A DNA stretch of 13,164 nt, from NCBI GenBank assembly GCA_033763355.1, contig JANRKT010000287.1:1-13164 (forward strand), read 5' to 3'. The notes under the pieces are model-generated. The model was not told the origin of the DNA and did not search any database. It saw nothing but the letters and a program-made list of their open reading frames with translations. Position 1 is the first letter of the stretch. Each line of letters begins with the position of its first letter. Of the stretch, positions 1-5,559 are shown piece by piece. This stretch comes from JANRKT01 sp033763355. GTDB lineage: Bacteria; Bacteroidota; Bacteroidia; Chitinophagales; Chitinophagaceae. The position numbers and the translations under genes are program-made.

Positions 1-602
1 TAATCAAGAAAATTGAATTGAAGGTTGACGACAGCAAAAATGAAATTGTACAGCTTCTTATCATGATTAAGAATTACAATGATGAGAATGCAATGGAGTT
101 AGGGAAAGCCAATTTGTTTTCAGGAGAAAATCAAGAAAAGAGGAATAAAGAAGCAGTTGATTTGCTGAAACAGTTTTCAAAGAAAATAAGTGAATTGAGG
201 AAGGACTTTATTTCCCTTTCTGACTCATTTGAATTAAAGTTTCGGATTATTGAGAATGATAATGACTCTGGTTGGGTTGAAAAGCTGGCAAATGTAGGAT
301 CAGAAGGTACTGATGTTTTAGTAAAAGCGATGTTGAATATCATGCTGTTGAATATTTTCAAAGAGGGAGCTTCCAAAAAGTTCAAGGATTTCCAATTACA
401 CTGCATGATGGATGAAATAGGAAAGCTGCACCCGAACAATGTGAGGGGCATTTTGCAATTTGCCAAAGACAGGAACATTCGCCTTATAAGTGGTTCACCA
501 ATAGAAAATGATGCTCTTGCCTTTGATTATATTTACAAACTAAGCAAAGACGAAAAGAGCATTACCAGAGTTAAACGAATTCTTACCCAGTATTCAGAAT
601 GA
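1..602 (+). CDS. SMC-like ATPase, C-terminal part (JetC-like / DUF3584-type), 5'-partial
   Basis: The frame is open to the left edge (first full codon at base 3), so this is the last 199 residues of a longer protein, not a small gene starting at the internal TTG at base 18. The first half is charged and helical, consistent with the end of a coiled coil. Next comes a glycine-rich signature-like segment, VGSEGTDVLVKA (about 294-329), then a hydrophobic stretch ending in a Walker B motif, HCMMDEIGKLHP (Asp codon 411-413, Glu 414-416), and a final LISGSP strand. That order (coil, signature, Walker B, last strand) is the C-terminal half of an SMC/MukB-like ABC ATPase head; the wording resembles Bacteroidota DUF3584 ATP-binding proteins and Wadjet JetC. 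Its stop overlaps the next start (ATGA at 599-602), so the two are translationally coupled. In Wadjet operons jetC precedes jetD, which this matches. Inferred role: DNA-loop-extruding ATPase that senses plasmids. An unrelated SMC-like repair ATPase cannot be excluded. Confidence 0.7.
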   Translation, partial: IKKIELKVDDSKNEIVQLLIMIKNYNDENAMELGKANLFSGENQEKRNKEAVDLLKQFSKKISELRKDFISLSDSFELKFRIIENDNDSGWVEKLANVGSEGTDVLVKAMLNIMLLNIFKEGASKKFKDFQLHCMMDEIGKLHPNNVRGILQFAKDRNIRLISGSPIENDALAFDYIYKLSKDEKSITRVKRILTQYSE

Positions 603-1447
603 AACTGCCGATTTCAATAGCAGAAAAACTTGTCGAGATGCTGAACGGGGAAAAAATTCCGTTTAGTAAAGTCAAGCATCCTGTTATTGAAGAAATGCTC
701 GGAAATGGGATCGTAAAAAAACAAATCCAGGGGCGAAGCAAAGTTTCAGTTTATCTCACTAACAGGGATGGCCTTCTGGCTTACCTTAAAAATCATTTCG
801 GAATCGAAAACCTGGAAAATTACGTTACCGGTTTACGGCGGAGTGATCTAAGTCGAGCTGATTCAGTGGAAATCTCATCTAATTCAAAACTGAAGTCAAT
901 ACGAACCTTTAAAGGTTTTTTGGTTAACTGCTTTGAGCCAATAGAATGCCTGTTACATGGACGTTCAACAATGATCCATCCACGAGAAGGAACCTTTACT
1001 TTCATCTATGACTACGAAAACTTCTTGCCGGACAAAAACGTAACGGTAGTTGGAATTGAAAACCCTGAAAATTTCCGAAACATTCAGAACCATAGAAAGT
1101 TGTTTGGTAATATTCAACCACTTTTTGTGTCGAGGTATCCACAGAGCAAGGATTTAGTAAGGTGGTTACAAATAATCCCAAATGCCTATTTGCATTTTGG
1201 CGACTTTGACTTTGCAGGTTTGAATATTTACATCAATGAGTTTAAAAGATACTTGCAGGAAAAGGCAAGTTTCCTTTTGCCGAAAGACATCGAAGAAATG
1301 CTCTCTGCCAGAGGGAATAGGAACAACTACCATAACCAGACAATTCAGTTTGATAGACATGAAATCCATGAAGAAAATGTTCTCACTTTATTAAGATTAA
1401 TTGAGAAATATAAAAAGGGGTTGGATCAAGAAATATATGCCAAGTGA
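599..1447 (+). CDS. JetD-like Toprim nuclease (Wadjet-type, topoisomerase VI A/Spo11-like fold)
   Basis: A 282-residue protein whose ATG lies inside the stop of the upstream ATPase gene (ATGA). The N-terminal 100 residues are basic and could be a winged-helix DNA-binding region (inference). The C-terminal half has the Toprim signature: a conserved Glu after a hydrophobic strand in VVGIENPENF (Glu154) and an Asp-x-Asp in HFGDFDFAGLNIY (Asp202, Asp204, Gly207). These residues bind metal in the topoisomerase VI A / Spo11 / JetD group, and the 'GD-D--G' pattern is close to JetD (DUF2220). In Wadjet, JetD is the last gene and the nuclease that cuts small circular plasmids after loading by the JetABC SMC complex. 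At 282 residues it is shorter than most JetD proteins I know, so it may be a divergent or minimal form. No hairpin with a T-run follows it. Function is inferred from motifs and the JetC-JetD order. Confidence 0.7.
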   Translation: MKLPISIAEKLVEMLNGEKIPFSKVKHPVIEEMLGNGIVKKQIQGRSKVSVYLTNRDGLLAYLKNHFGIENLENYVTGLRRSDLSRADSVEISSNSKLKSIRTFKGFLVNCFEPIECLLHGRSTMIHPREGTFTFIYDYENFLPDKNVTVVGIENPENFRNIQNHRKLFGNIQPLFVSRYPQSKDLVRWLQIIPNAYLHFGDFDFAGLNIYINEFKRYLQEKASFLLPKDIEEMLSARGNRNNYHNQTIQFDRHEIHEENVLTLLRLIEKYKKGLDQEIYAK

Positions 1448-1628
1448 ATGGCTTTGAGTACTCTAATGTCAATTACTTCCTTTCAAATTATCTATTCAAT
1501 TCAAGGAAGGAATAGAACGCTGCAAAATTAACTGTGCCTAAAATGGGCACGTAAAAGCTATGAACCAATAACCGATAGATTAATATTTGCCTTTCCTTTC
1601 AAGTAAGAATTAACCACGGCCAGGAGAC

Positions 1629-1847
1629 TTAACTGGTCAGGGCTTGGGTTATCCGCCGACTCGAAAGGGCAGTTCTTTCAAAGAGCATACTATCAATTCT
1701 TTCCTCCAGGAAACGGGTTTTCAAGCGTTCTTTGATGCATAGCTGTAAATAGAATTCCCTTTTTATCTCGTCTTTAATGGCAAGTATGATCCGGATATGT
1801 GTCCAGCTTAATTGTTCACGCAGTGCGTGAATAATTTGGTTGATCAT
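1629..1847 (-). pseudogene. DUF1016 (YhcG-type PDDEXK) N-domain remnant, 72 aa, coupled to integrase stop
   Basis: The 72-residue reading frame contains QLSWTHIRIIL, a KDEIKREFYLQLCIKE segment and ERIDSMLFERTALS, the core of the DUF1016 N-terminal domain found in PDDEXK nuclease-domain proteins such as YhcG. A full member is about 340 residues; here some 80 residues normally before LSW and everything after the TALS motif, including the whole nuclease domain, are missing. The ATG (1845-1847) overlaps the integrase stop (ATGA on the minus strand), so the fragment could be co-translated with the integrase. It most likely reflects recombination or deletion next to the integrase gene. It could alternatively be an expressed mini-domain; the intact frame and exact overlap leave that open. 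It cannot be a nuclease by itself because no PDDEXK motif is present. Confidence 0.6.
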
Positions 1848-3097
1848 TTCTCCGCCGTTAAGCCGTTTTCAATCTTCTTTGCTGCAAACTTTTTCCGGAG
1901 CAGGCTCATATCCTCGCTCACCTTTTTGTCGAGAATCTTCGCATAAATCTGGGTAATCTTTATGCTTTTATGGCCGAGCATCTTGCTTACAGATTCAATT
2001 GGTACGCCGTTATTCAGGGTAACTGTCGTTGCGAAGGTGTGCCTGGCAATGTGGAATGTTAGCGTTTTCGTGATTCCACATATGTCAGCAACTTCTTTTA
2101 AGTAGGCATTCAACTTTGTATTACTTGGAATTGGCAATAATGAATCTTGGTGCTTACATTCCGGATGATCTTTGTAGGCTTCCATAATCTCGTGTACAAT
2201 CGGCAGCAAAGGAATTCGCGTAGGCGTATCCGTTTTCTTTCGTTGGGTATATATCCATTTTTCCCCATCAATACCTACTACGATATTTGACCGCTTTAGT
2301 CTTTTGGTATCTATGTAAGCCAAGCCGGTCAAGCAGCTAAAAATAAAAATGTCCCGAACCTGCCTGATCCTGACATTTTGAATATCCTTGGAAATGATTG
2401 TTTGCAATTCTTCTTCAGTCAAAATTTCCCGGATCACTTCCTTCTTAGTCATTTTGAAACCAACAAAAGGATCTTTAATAAGCCATCCGTTCTTAATACA
2501 GAGGTTGATGATCTTTCGAAGATTACTGATATACTTAATGGTAGTATTGTGATTACACTTCTGAGAACTCTTTAACCAAAATTCAAAGTCGGTAATGAAG
2601 CTGAAGTCTATGTTTGCGATCTCAATATCCGGCCTGCGGAATTTCCAATTCAGGAATGAAATGACATGATCCAACGTTGTCCTGTATTTCGTAAACGTGG
2701 CTTTGGAGTTACTTAACCCGACCAATGTTTCCAGTTGATGGTTGTGATTTTTGAAAACTTCGACAAGCGTATGGGTCCGCTCATGGAGACCAAACCATTT
2801 ACTTCGTAAAGTCTCTTTCGTGAAAATTTTACCCTCCTGGATTATGGTTTTCTGATAGTCATAGACCTTTTGTTTCAGGCTATCTAAATGTTGATTGATC
2901 GATCTGGCTTCTTCCGAGCTTCCCTTCACTTTGCTTGCTACAGAAGACCATTTTGCGGGCTCAACATAGCGTTGAGTTGATACTTCAAACCGCTCTCCGT
3001 TGATCGTTACTCTCAGGTAAATCGAAAGAGATTTGTCACTCTCATTTTTAGTTTTTTCCCGAAAAACAGGATACTCGTTCTCGTTTCCATGATGCAC
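1844..3097 (-). CDS. Tyrosine recombinase/integrase, Bacteroidetes type
   Basis: A 417-residue site-specific recombinase likely to catalyse integration and excision of the left-hand element. The N-terminus (SIYLRVTINGERFEVST) resembles the arm-binding domain of Bacteroidota integrases; a SAM-like core-binding domain follows (about residues 110-220), then the catalytic domain. Visible catalytic positions are His349 and Arg352 (TFHIARHTF), His376 (LGHKS) and nucleophile Tyr385 (ITQIYAKIL). The first conserved Arg is replaced: the box reads TGLAYID with Ala260. Loss of ArgI is known in some Bacteroidota recombinases such as IntDOT of CTnDOT, so this need not mean inactivity. The only plausible start is the GTG at 3097: in-frame TAA lies at 3110-3112, the nearby ATG at 3090 is out of frame, and starting at any later codon would cut the arm domain. 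The stop overlaps the DUF1016 remnant. The 3' end of tRNA-Asp lies about 240 bases upstream of the integrase start. Confidence 0.92.
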   Translation of the reverse strand: MHHGNENEYPVFREKTKNESDKSLSIYLRVTINGERFEVSTQRYVEPAKWSSVASKVKGSSEEARSINQHLDSLKQKVYDYQKTIIQEGKIFTKETLRSKWFGLHERTHTLVEVFKNHNHQLETLVGLSNSKATFTKYRTTLDHVISFLNWKFRRPDIEIANIDFSFITDFEFWLKSSQKCNHNTTIKYISNLRKIINLCIKNGWLIKDPFVGFKMTKKEVIREILTEEELQTIISKDIQNVRIRQVRDIFIFSCLTGLAYIDTKRLKRSNIVVGIDGEKWIYTQRKKTDTPTRIPLLPIVHEIMEAYKDHPECKHQDSLLPIPSNTKLNAYLKEVADICGITKTLTFHIARHTFATTVTLNNGVPIESVSKMLGHKSIKITQIYAKILDKKVSEDMSLLRKKFAAKKIENGLTAEK

Positions 3098-3132
3098 CGA
3101 TTTTAAAGGTTAAAATTAGTTTTTAAGCTTCC

Positions 3133-3173
3133 TGCCAGGCCGCATGTTCAATTTCTGAACCCCTTGCCTGGCA
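3133..3173. repeat. Nested inverted repeat (8-bp outer, 5-bp inner arms)
   Basis: Outer arms TGCCAGGC (3133-3140) and GCCTGGCA (3166-3173) enclose inner arms GTTCA (3146-3150) and TGAAC (3156-3160). They are separated by 5-nt internal segments on each side and a 5-nt loop, so the whole is symmetric about base 3153. It sits 36 bases upstream of the integrase GTG. It lacks a T-run, so it is not a normal terminator. A binding site for integrase or an excision factor, or a 5' leader structure of the integrase mRNA, are possible roles (inference). Confidence 0.6.
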
Positions 3174-3187
3174 AGAGTTTCGGCGGA

Positions 3188-3227
3188 ATTCGGTGATTCA
3201 AAATCTGATTTCACAGAATCACCGAAT
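3188..3227. repeat. Perfect 12-bp inverted repeat, 16-nt spacer
   Basis: Arms ATTCGGTGATTC (3188-3199) and GAATCACCGAAT (3216-3227) match perfectly across a 16-nt A/T-rich spacer. It lies between the integrase start and the tRNA terminator. Paired 12-bp inverted sites with a spacer of this size suit a dimeric regulator, recombinase core sites or an arm-type site. No poly-T follows in either direction, which argues against a terminator. Confidence 0.7.
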
Positions 3228-3233
3228 GCGTAC

Positions 3234-3246
3234 CTCAAGACTTGAG
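3234..3246. repeat. Short palindrome CTCAAG-A-CTTGAG
   Basis: Six-base arms around a single central A. It follows the 12-bp inverted repeat at a distance of 6 bases and belongs to the same cluster between integrase and tRNA. Chance occurrence is possible for a repeat this short; its position in the cluster is the only reason to list it. Confidence 0.35.
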
Positions 3247-3279
3247 TATTTTGGTGCTATTTGGGGAGGGTATTAAAGC

Positions 3280-3311
3280 AAAAAAGCCCGTAAAATCTAC
3301 ATTTTACAGGC
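3280..3311 (-). terminator. Rho-independent terminator of tRNA-Asp
   Basis: An 11-bp stem (3286-3296 with 3301-3311) with a 4-nt loop is followed, on the minus strand, by six T (A-run 3280-3285). One position pairs as U-G in the minus-strand RNA but would be a C-A mismatch in the plus-strand RNA, which supports the leftward direction. It begins 28 bases after the tRNA 3' end, so it ends the tRNA transcript and would also insulate the integrase from read-through. Confidence 0.85.
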
Positions 3312-3338
3312 TTTTGATGTGTTTGAGTGTTAACTCAG

Positions 3339-3412
3339 CGGACCGGACGGGACTCGAACCCGCGACCTCCGCCGTGACAGGGCGGCATTCTAACCAACTG
3401 AACTACCGATCC
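3339..3412 (-). tRNA. tRNA-Asp (anticodon GTC)
   Basis: Read on the minus strand, the 74 nt fold as a standard tRNA. The acceptor stem is GGATCGG (3406-3412) with CCGGTCC (3340-3346), with discriminator base G at 3339. The D arm is GTTC/GAAT. The anticodon arm is CCGCC-CTGTCAC-GGCGG with anticodon GTC, and the T arm is GCGGG-TTCGAGT-CCCGT. CCA is not encoded. A typical Bacteroidota promoter lies upstream at 3514-3546 and a terminator downstream. Its 3' end faces the integrase gene, making it the likely insertion target of the left-hand element; the gene itself is intact. Confidence 0.97.
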
Positions 3413-3444
3413 AATTATTTATCCCATATTTACCGGTATCCTGA

Positions 3445-3468
3445 TCATCCCGATAGCTACCGGGATGA
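3445..3468. repeat. REP-like palindrome with ATCCCG/CGGGAT arms
   Basis: Arms TCATCCCG (3445-3452) and CGGGATGA (3461-3468) flank the loop ATAGCTAC. The ATCCCGATAGCT...CGGGAT pattern is like dispersed intergenic palindromes I recall from Bacteroidota genomes, though only one copy is present here. It lies in the long leader between the tRNA-Asp promoter and the tRNA and would form a stable hairpin in that precursor. Function unknown. Confidence 0.5.
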
Positions 3469-3513
3469 ACTGACAATCTTTTTCTTAAATTGTTACCAGT
3501 ATTTTTGGGCTGG

Positions 3514-3546
3514 CAAAGATAAGCGTTTTTAATTTTCAGCCACAAA
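3514..3546 (-). promoter_or_regulatory. Bacteroidota-type promoter for tRNA-Asp
   Basis: On the minus strand TTTG (3543-3546) is followed after 21 nt by TATCTTTG (3514-3521), a perfect match to the TAnnTTTG -7 box used by the Bacteroidota primary sigma factor. Transcription would start near 3507, leaving a leader of about 95 nt before the mature tRNA. Confidence 0.6.
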
Positions 3547-3578
3547 ATTGTTCAAAAAAAGGTCAACCCTTAACTTTA
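3547..3578 (+). promoter_or_regulatory. Probable accA promoter (Bacteroidota type)
   Basis: ATTG (3547-3550) and TAACTTTA (3571-3578) are separated by 20 nt. The -7 box matches TAnnTTTG at 7 of 8 positions. Predicted start near 3585, giving a leader of about 30 nt. The -33 element directly abuts that of the divergent tRNA promoter (CAAA then ATTG). Confidence 0.5.
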
Positions 3579-3616
3579 CATAAAAGGGGTTATTTCCCAT
3601 ATTTAATTTATCTGCA

Positions 3617-4594
3617 ATGCCTGAATTAAGCCAACGACAATTCCTGGATTTTGAAAAGCCGATCAAAGACCTGTACGATCAGATTGAACAACTGAAAACA
3701 ACTGCTGCAAAAAACAAAATTGACCTTTCAGACTCTGTAAAACAGTTAGAGGGAAAAATTCTTGAAAAGAGAAAGGAAATTACGCAAAACCTTACCAGTT
3801 GGCAGAAAGTACAACTGAGCCGTCACCCCGACAGGCCTTATACATTGGCATACATAAAAAGAATGTGCACCAATTTTATTGAACTGCACGGCGACAGGCA
3901 TGTAAAAGATGATAAAGCCATGATTGGCGGATTCGGGCAAATGGATGGTCAGACTGTTATGATCATCGGGCAGCAAAAAGGCATTAACACCAAAATGCGG
4001 CAATTGCGCAATTTTGGAATGGCCAATCCCGAAGGTTACAGAAAAGCACTGCGTTTGATGAAGCTGGCTGAAAAATTCAATAAACCTGTAATTACATTAA
4101 TAGATACTCCCGGCGCTTTTCCGGGTATTGAAGCTGAAGAAAGAGGACAGGGTGAAGCCATTGCAAGAAATATTTATGAAATGATACGCCTTAAAGTGCC
4201 TGTTATTTGCATCATCATTGGCGAAGGTGCAAGCGGCGGGGCATTGGGCATTGGGGTTGGTGACAAAGTATATATGATGGAGAATACGTGGTACACGGTA
4301 ATTTCACCGGAGAGTTGCAGTTCTATATTGTGGCGCAGCTGGGAAATGAAAGAAAAAGCTGCGGATGAATTAAGGCTTACGTCAGAGCATATGGTAAAAT
4401 TTGGGTTGGTTGACGGCGCCATTCCTGAACCGCTTGGAGGTACGCATTGGGACTATGATGAGGCAGCGGCAATTTTAAAAGCCCACTTGCTTACTGTAAT
4501 AAAGGAACTGCAGCAATATACCCCTGAACAAAGAATAGAAAACCGTATTGCCAAATTCAGTAAAATGGGTTTTTGGGAAGAAGCGGGGGTGTAA
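3617..4594 (+). CDS. accA: Acetyl-CoA carboxylase carboxyltransferase subunit alpha
   Basis: A 325-residue AccA, normal full length. With AccD it forms the carboxyltransferase that moves CO2 from carboxybiotin-BCCP to acetyl-CoA, making malonyl-CoA for fatty-acid synthesis in the cytoplasm. The N-terminus has the typical helical segment (LDFEKPIKDLYDQIEQLK) and the conserved RHPDRPYTLAYI block. The crotonase-fold core includes DTPGAFPG (from Asp163), ERGQGEAIARN, and the glycine-rich GEGASGGALGIG (from Gly202) expected for the carboxybiotin/oxyanion region. No zinc finger is present, as expected since that lies in AccD. The start ATG at 3617 fits the family N-terminus and lies about 30 nt after the predicted transcription start. 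dapA follows on the same strand after 53 bases with no terminator, so co-transcription is likely. Confidence 0.97.
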   Translation: MPELSQRQFLDFEKPIKDLYDQIEQLKTTAAKNKIDLSDSVKQLEGKILEKRKEITQNLTSWQKVQLSRHPDRPYTLAYIKRMCTNFIELHGDRHVKDDKAMIGGFGQMDGQTVMIIGQQKGINTKMRQLRNFGMANPEGYRKALRLMKLAEKFNKPVITLIDTPGAFPGIEAEERGQGEAIARNIYEMIRLKVPVICIIIGEGASGGALGIGVGDKVYMMENTWYTVISPESCSSILWRSWEMKEKAADELRLTSEHMVKFGLVDGAIPEPLGGTHWDYDEAAAILKAHLLTVIKELQQYTPEQRIENRIAKFSKMGFWEEAGV

Positions 4595-4647
4595 TTTCAT
4601 CTTTCATTATTAATATTATCAGTTCAATCAGGTTTAATTTTTTAAAA

Positions 4648-5559
4648 ATGTTATCTCAGCAGTTTCATGGTACGGGTGTAGCAATTGCAACAGCTTTTAA
4701 CAGCGATGGCAGCATTGATTTTGCAGGCCAGAAAAAGCTTGTTGAATATCTTATTGAAGGCGGGGTTGAATACCTTGTTGTACTGGGCACAACAGGCGAA
4801 AGCGCCACTATTAATAAAGAAGAAAAGCAAAAGTTATTTTCTTTTGTTGCAGAAGCAAGCAATGGCCGGTTGCCGCTTGTGGCCGGCATTGGCGGTAACG
4901 ATACCCGTGAAATAACCGAAGGGTTTAAAAAATTCAACCTGGATGGGTATGAGGCCATACTTTCGGTAAGCCCCTATTACAACAAGCCCAACCAGGAGGG
5001 TTTGTTTCAGCATTATAAAGTTTTAAGTGATGCGTCCCCGCTGCCCATCATCATGTACAATGTGCCCGGGAGAACAGGTATGAATGTAACTGCAGAAACA
5101 ACTTTACGTATTGCAGAACAATGCAAAAATATTATTGCCACTAAAGAGGCGTCAGGCAATTTTGACCAGATTATGCAGATCATCAAATACAAACCAAAAG
5201 GGTTTGAAGTGATCAGCGGGGATGATGCCATTACATTGCCGATGATAGCATGTGGTGCAACAGGCGTTATTTCAGTAGTGGCCAACGCTTACCCTGCTGT
5301 TTTCTCACAAATGGTAAGATATTGTTTAAAGGGAGATTTTGAATCTGCGAAACCATTGCATTATCAGCTTACAGATATTATTAACTCCATGTTTGCTGAA
5401 GGAAGCCCCAGCGGGTTGAAGGTCTATTTGAATGAGATGGGAATATGCGGTAATTATTTCAGGCTTCCTGTAGCGCCTGTCAGCTCAAAACTGTATGAAA
5501 AGATAAAAGTTTTGATGGGCGAAGTGAAACTGCAGGCAAAACAAAAAGCAAAAGTTTAA
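4648..5559 (+). CDS. dapA: 4-hydroxy-tetrahydrodipicolinate synthase
   Basis: A 303-residue DapA. It condenses pyruvate with aspartate semialdehyde, the first committed step to diaminopimelate and lysine. The TIM-barrel motifs are in place: GTTGES (47-52, Thr48), SPYYNKP (Tyr111), YNVPGRT (Tyr137, substrate-carboxylate Arg142) and the Schiff-base lysine Lys166 in ATKEASG. I chose the ATG at 4648 because the protein then begins MLSQQFHGTGVAIATAF, the normal family start. An earlier in-frame ATG (4573) would overlap accA and add 25 residues unlike the family. It lies 53 bases after accA and shares its last bases (TTTAAA) with the convergent rnz stop, leaving no room for a terminator between them. 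Confidence 0.97.
   Translation: MLSQQFHGTGVAIATAFNSDGSIDFAGQKKLVEYLIEGGVEYLVVLGTTGESATINKEEKQKLFSFVAEASNGRLPLVAGIGGNDTREITEGFKKFNLDGYEAILSVSPYYNKPNQEGLFQHYKVLSDASPLPIIMYNVPGRTGMNVTAETTLRIAEQCKNIIATKEASGNFDQIMQIIKYKPKGFEVISGDDAITLPMIACGATGVISVVANAYPAVFSQMVRYCLKGDFESAKPLHYQLTDIINSMFAEGSPSGLKVYLNEMGICGNYFRLPVAPVSSKLYEKIKVLMGEVKLQAKQKAKV

Larger units (their letters stand above)
1..3339. mobile_element. Integrase end of a putative tRNA-Asp-targeted integrative element (left part outside window)
   Basis: A tyrosine integrase lies next to the 3' end of an intact tRNA-Asp gene, with accessory genes (Wadjet-like pair, DUF1016 remnant) beyond it and core genes on the other side of the tRNA. Elements that insert into tRNA genes usually keep int beside the target and restore the tRNA 3' end, which fits here. 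The other end, which should carry a direct repeat of the tRNA 3' segment, is outside the window, and no copy of that segment was seen in bases 1-3338. The exact junction is unknown: it could be the tRNA 3' end (about 3339-3365) or the palindrome-rich DNA at 3133-3246. The tRNA terminator at 3280-3311 lies on the element side if the junction is in the tRNA. No transfer genes are visible, so mobilisation type cannot be told. Confidence 0.55.

Noticed and set aside
1534..1550. GTGCC...GGCAC hairpin after the JetD-like gene, considered as its terminator
   Set aside because: The stem is only 5 bp and no T-run follows.
1477..1602. Direct repeat TTCCTTTCAA at 1477-1486 and 1593-1602
   Set aside because: Ten bases in A/T-rich DNA could be chance, and nothing else supports an att-site or duplication.
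3242..3532. 96-codon plus-strand reading frame
   Set aside because: It runs antisense through the tRNA-Asp gene, its terminator and promoter; the coding potential is a by-product of the tRNA sequence.
4573..4647. Upstream start for dapA
   Set aside because: It overlaps accA and adds residues unlike the DapA family; the ATG at 4648 gives the normal N-terminus.
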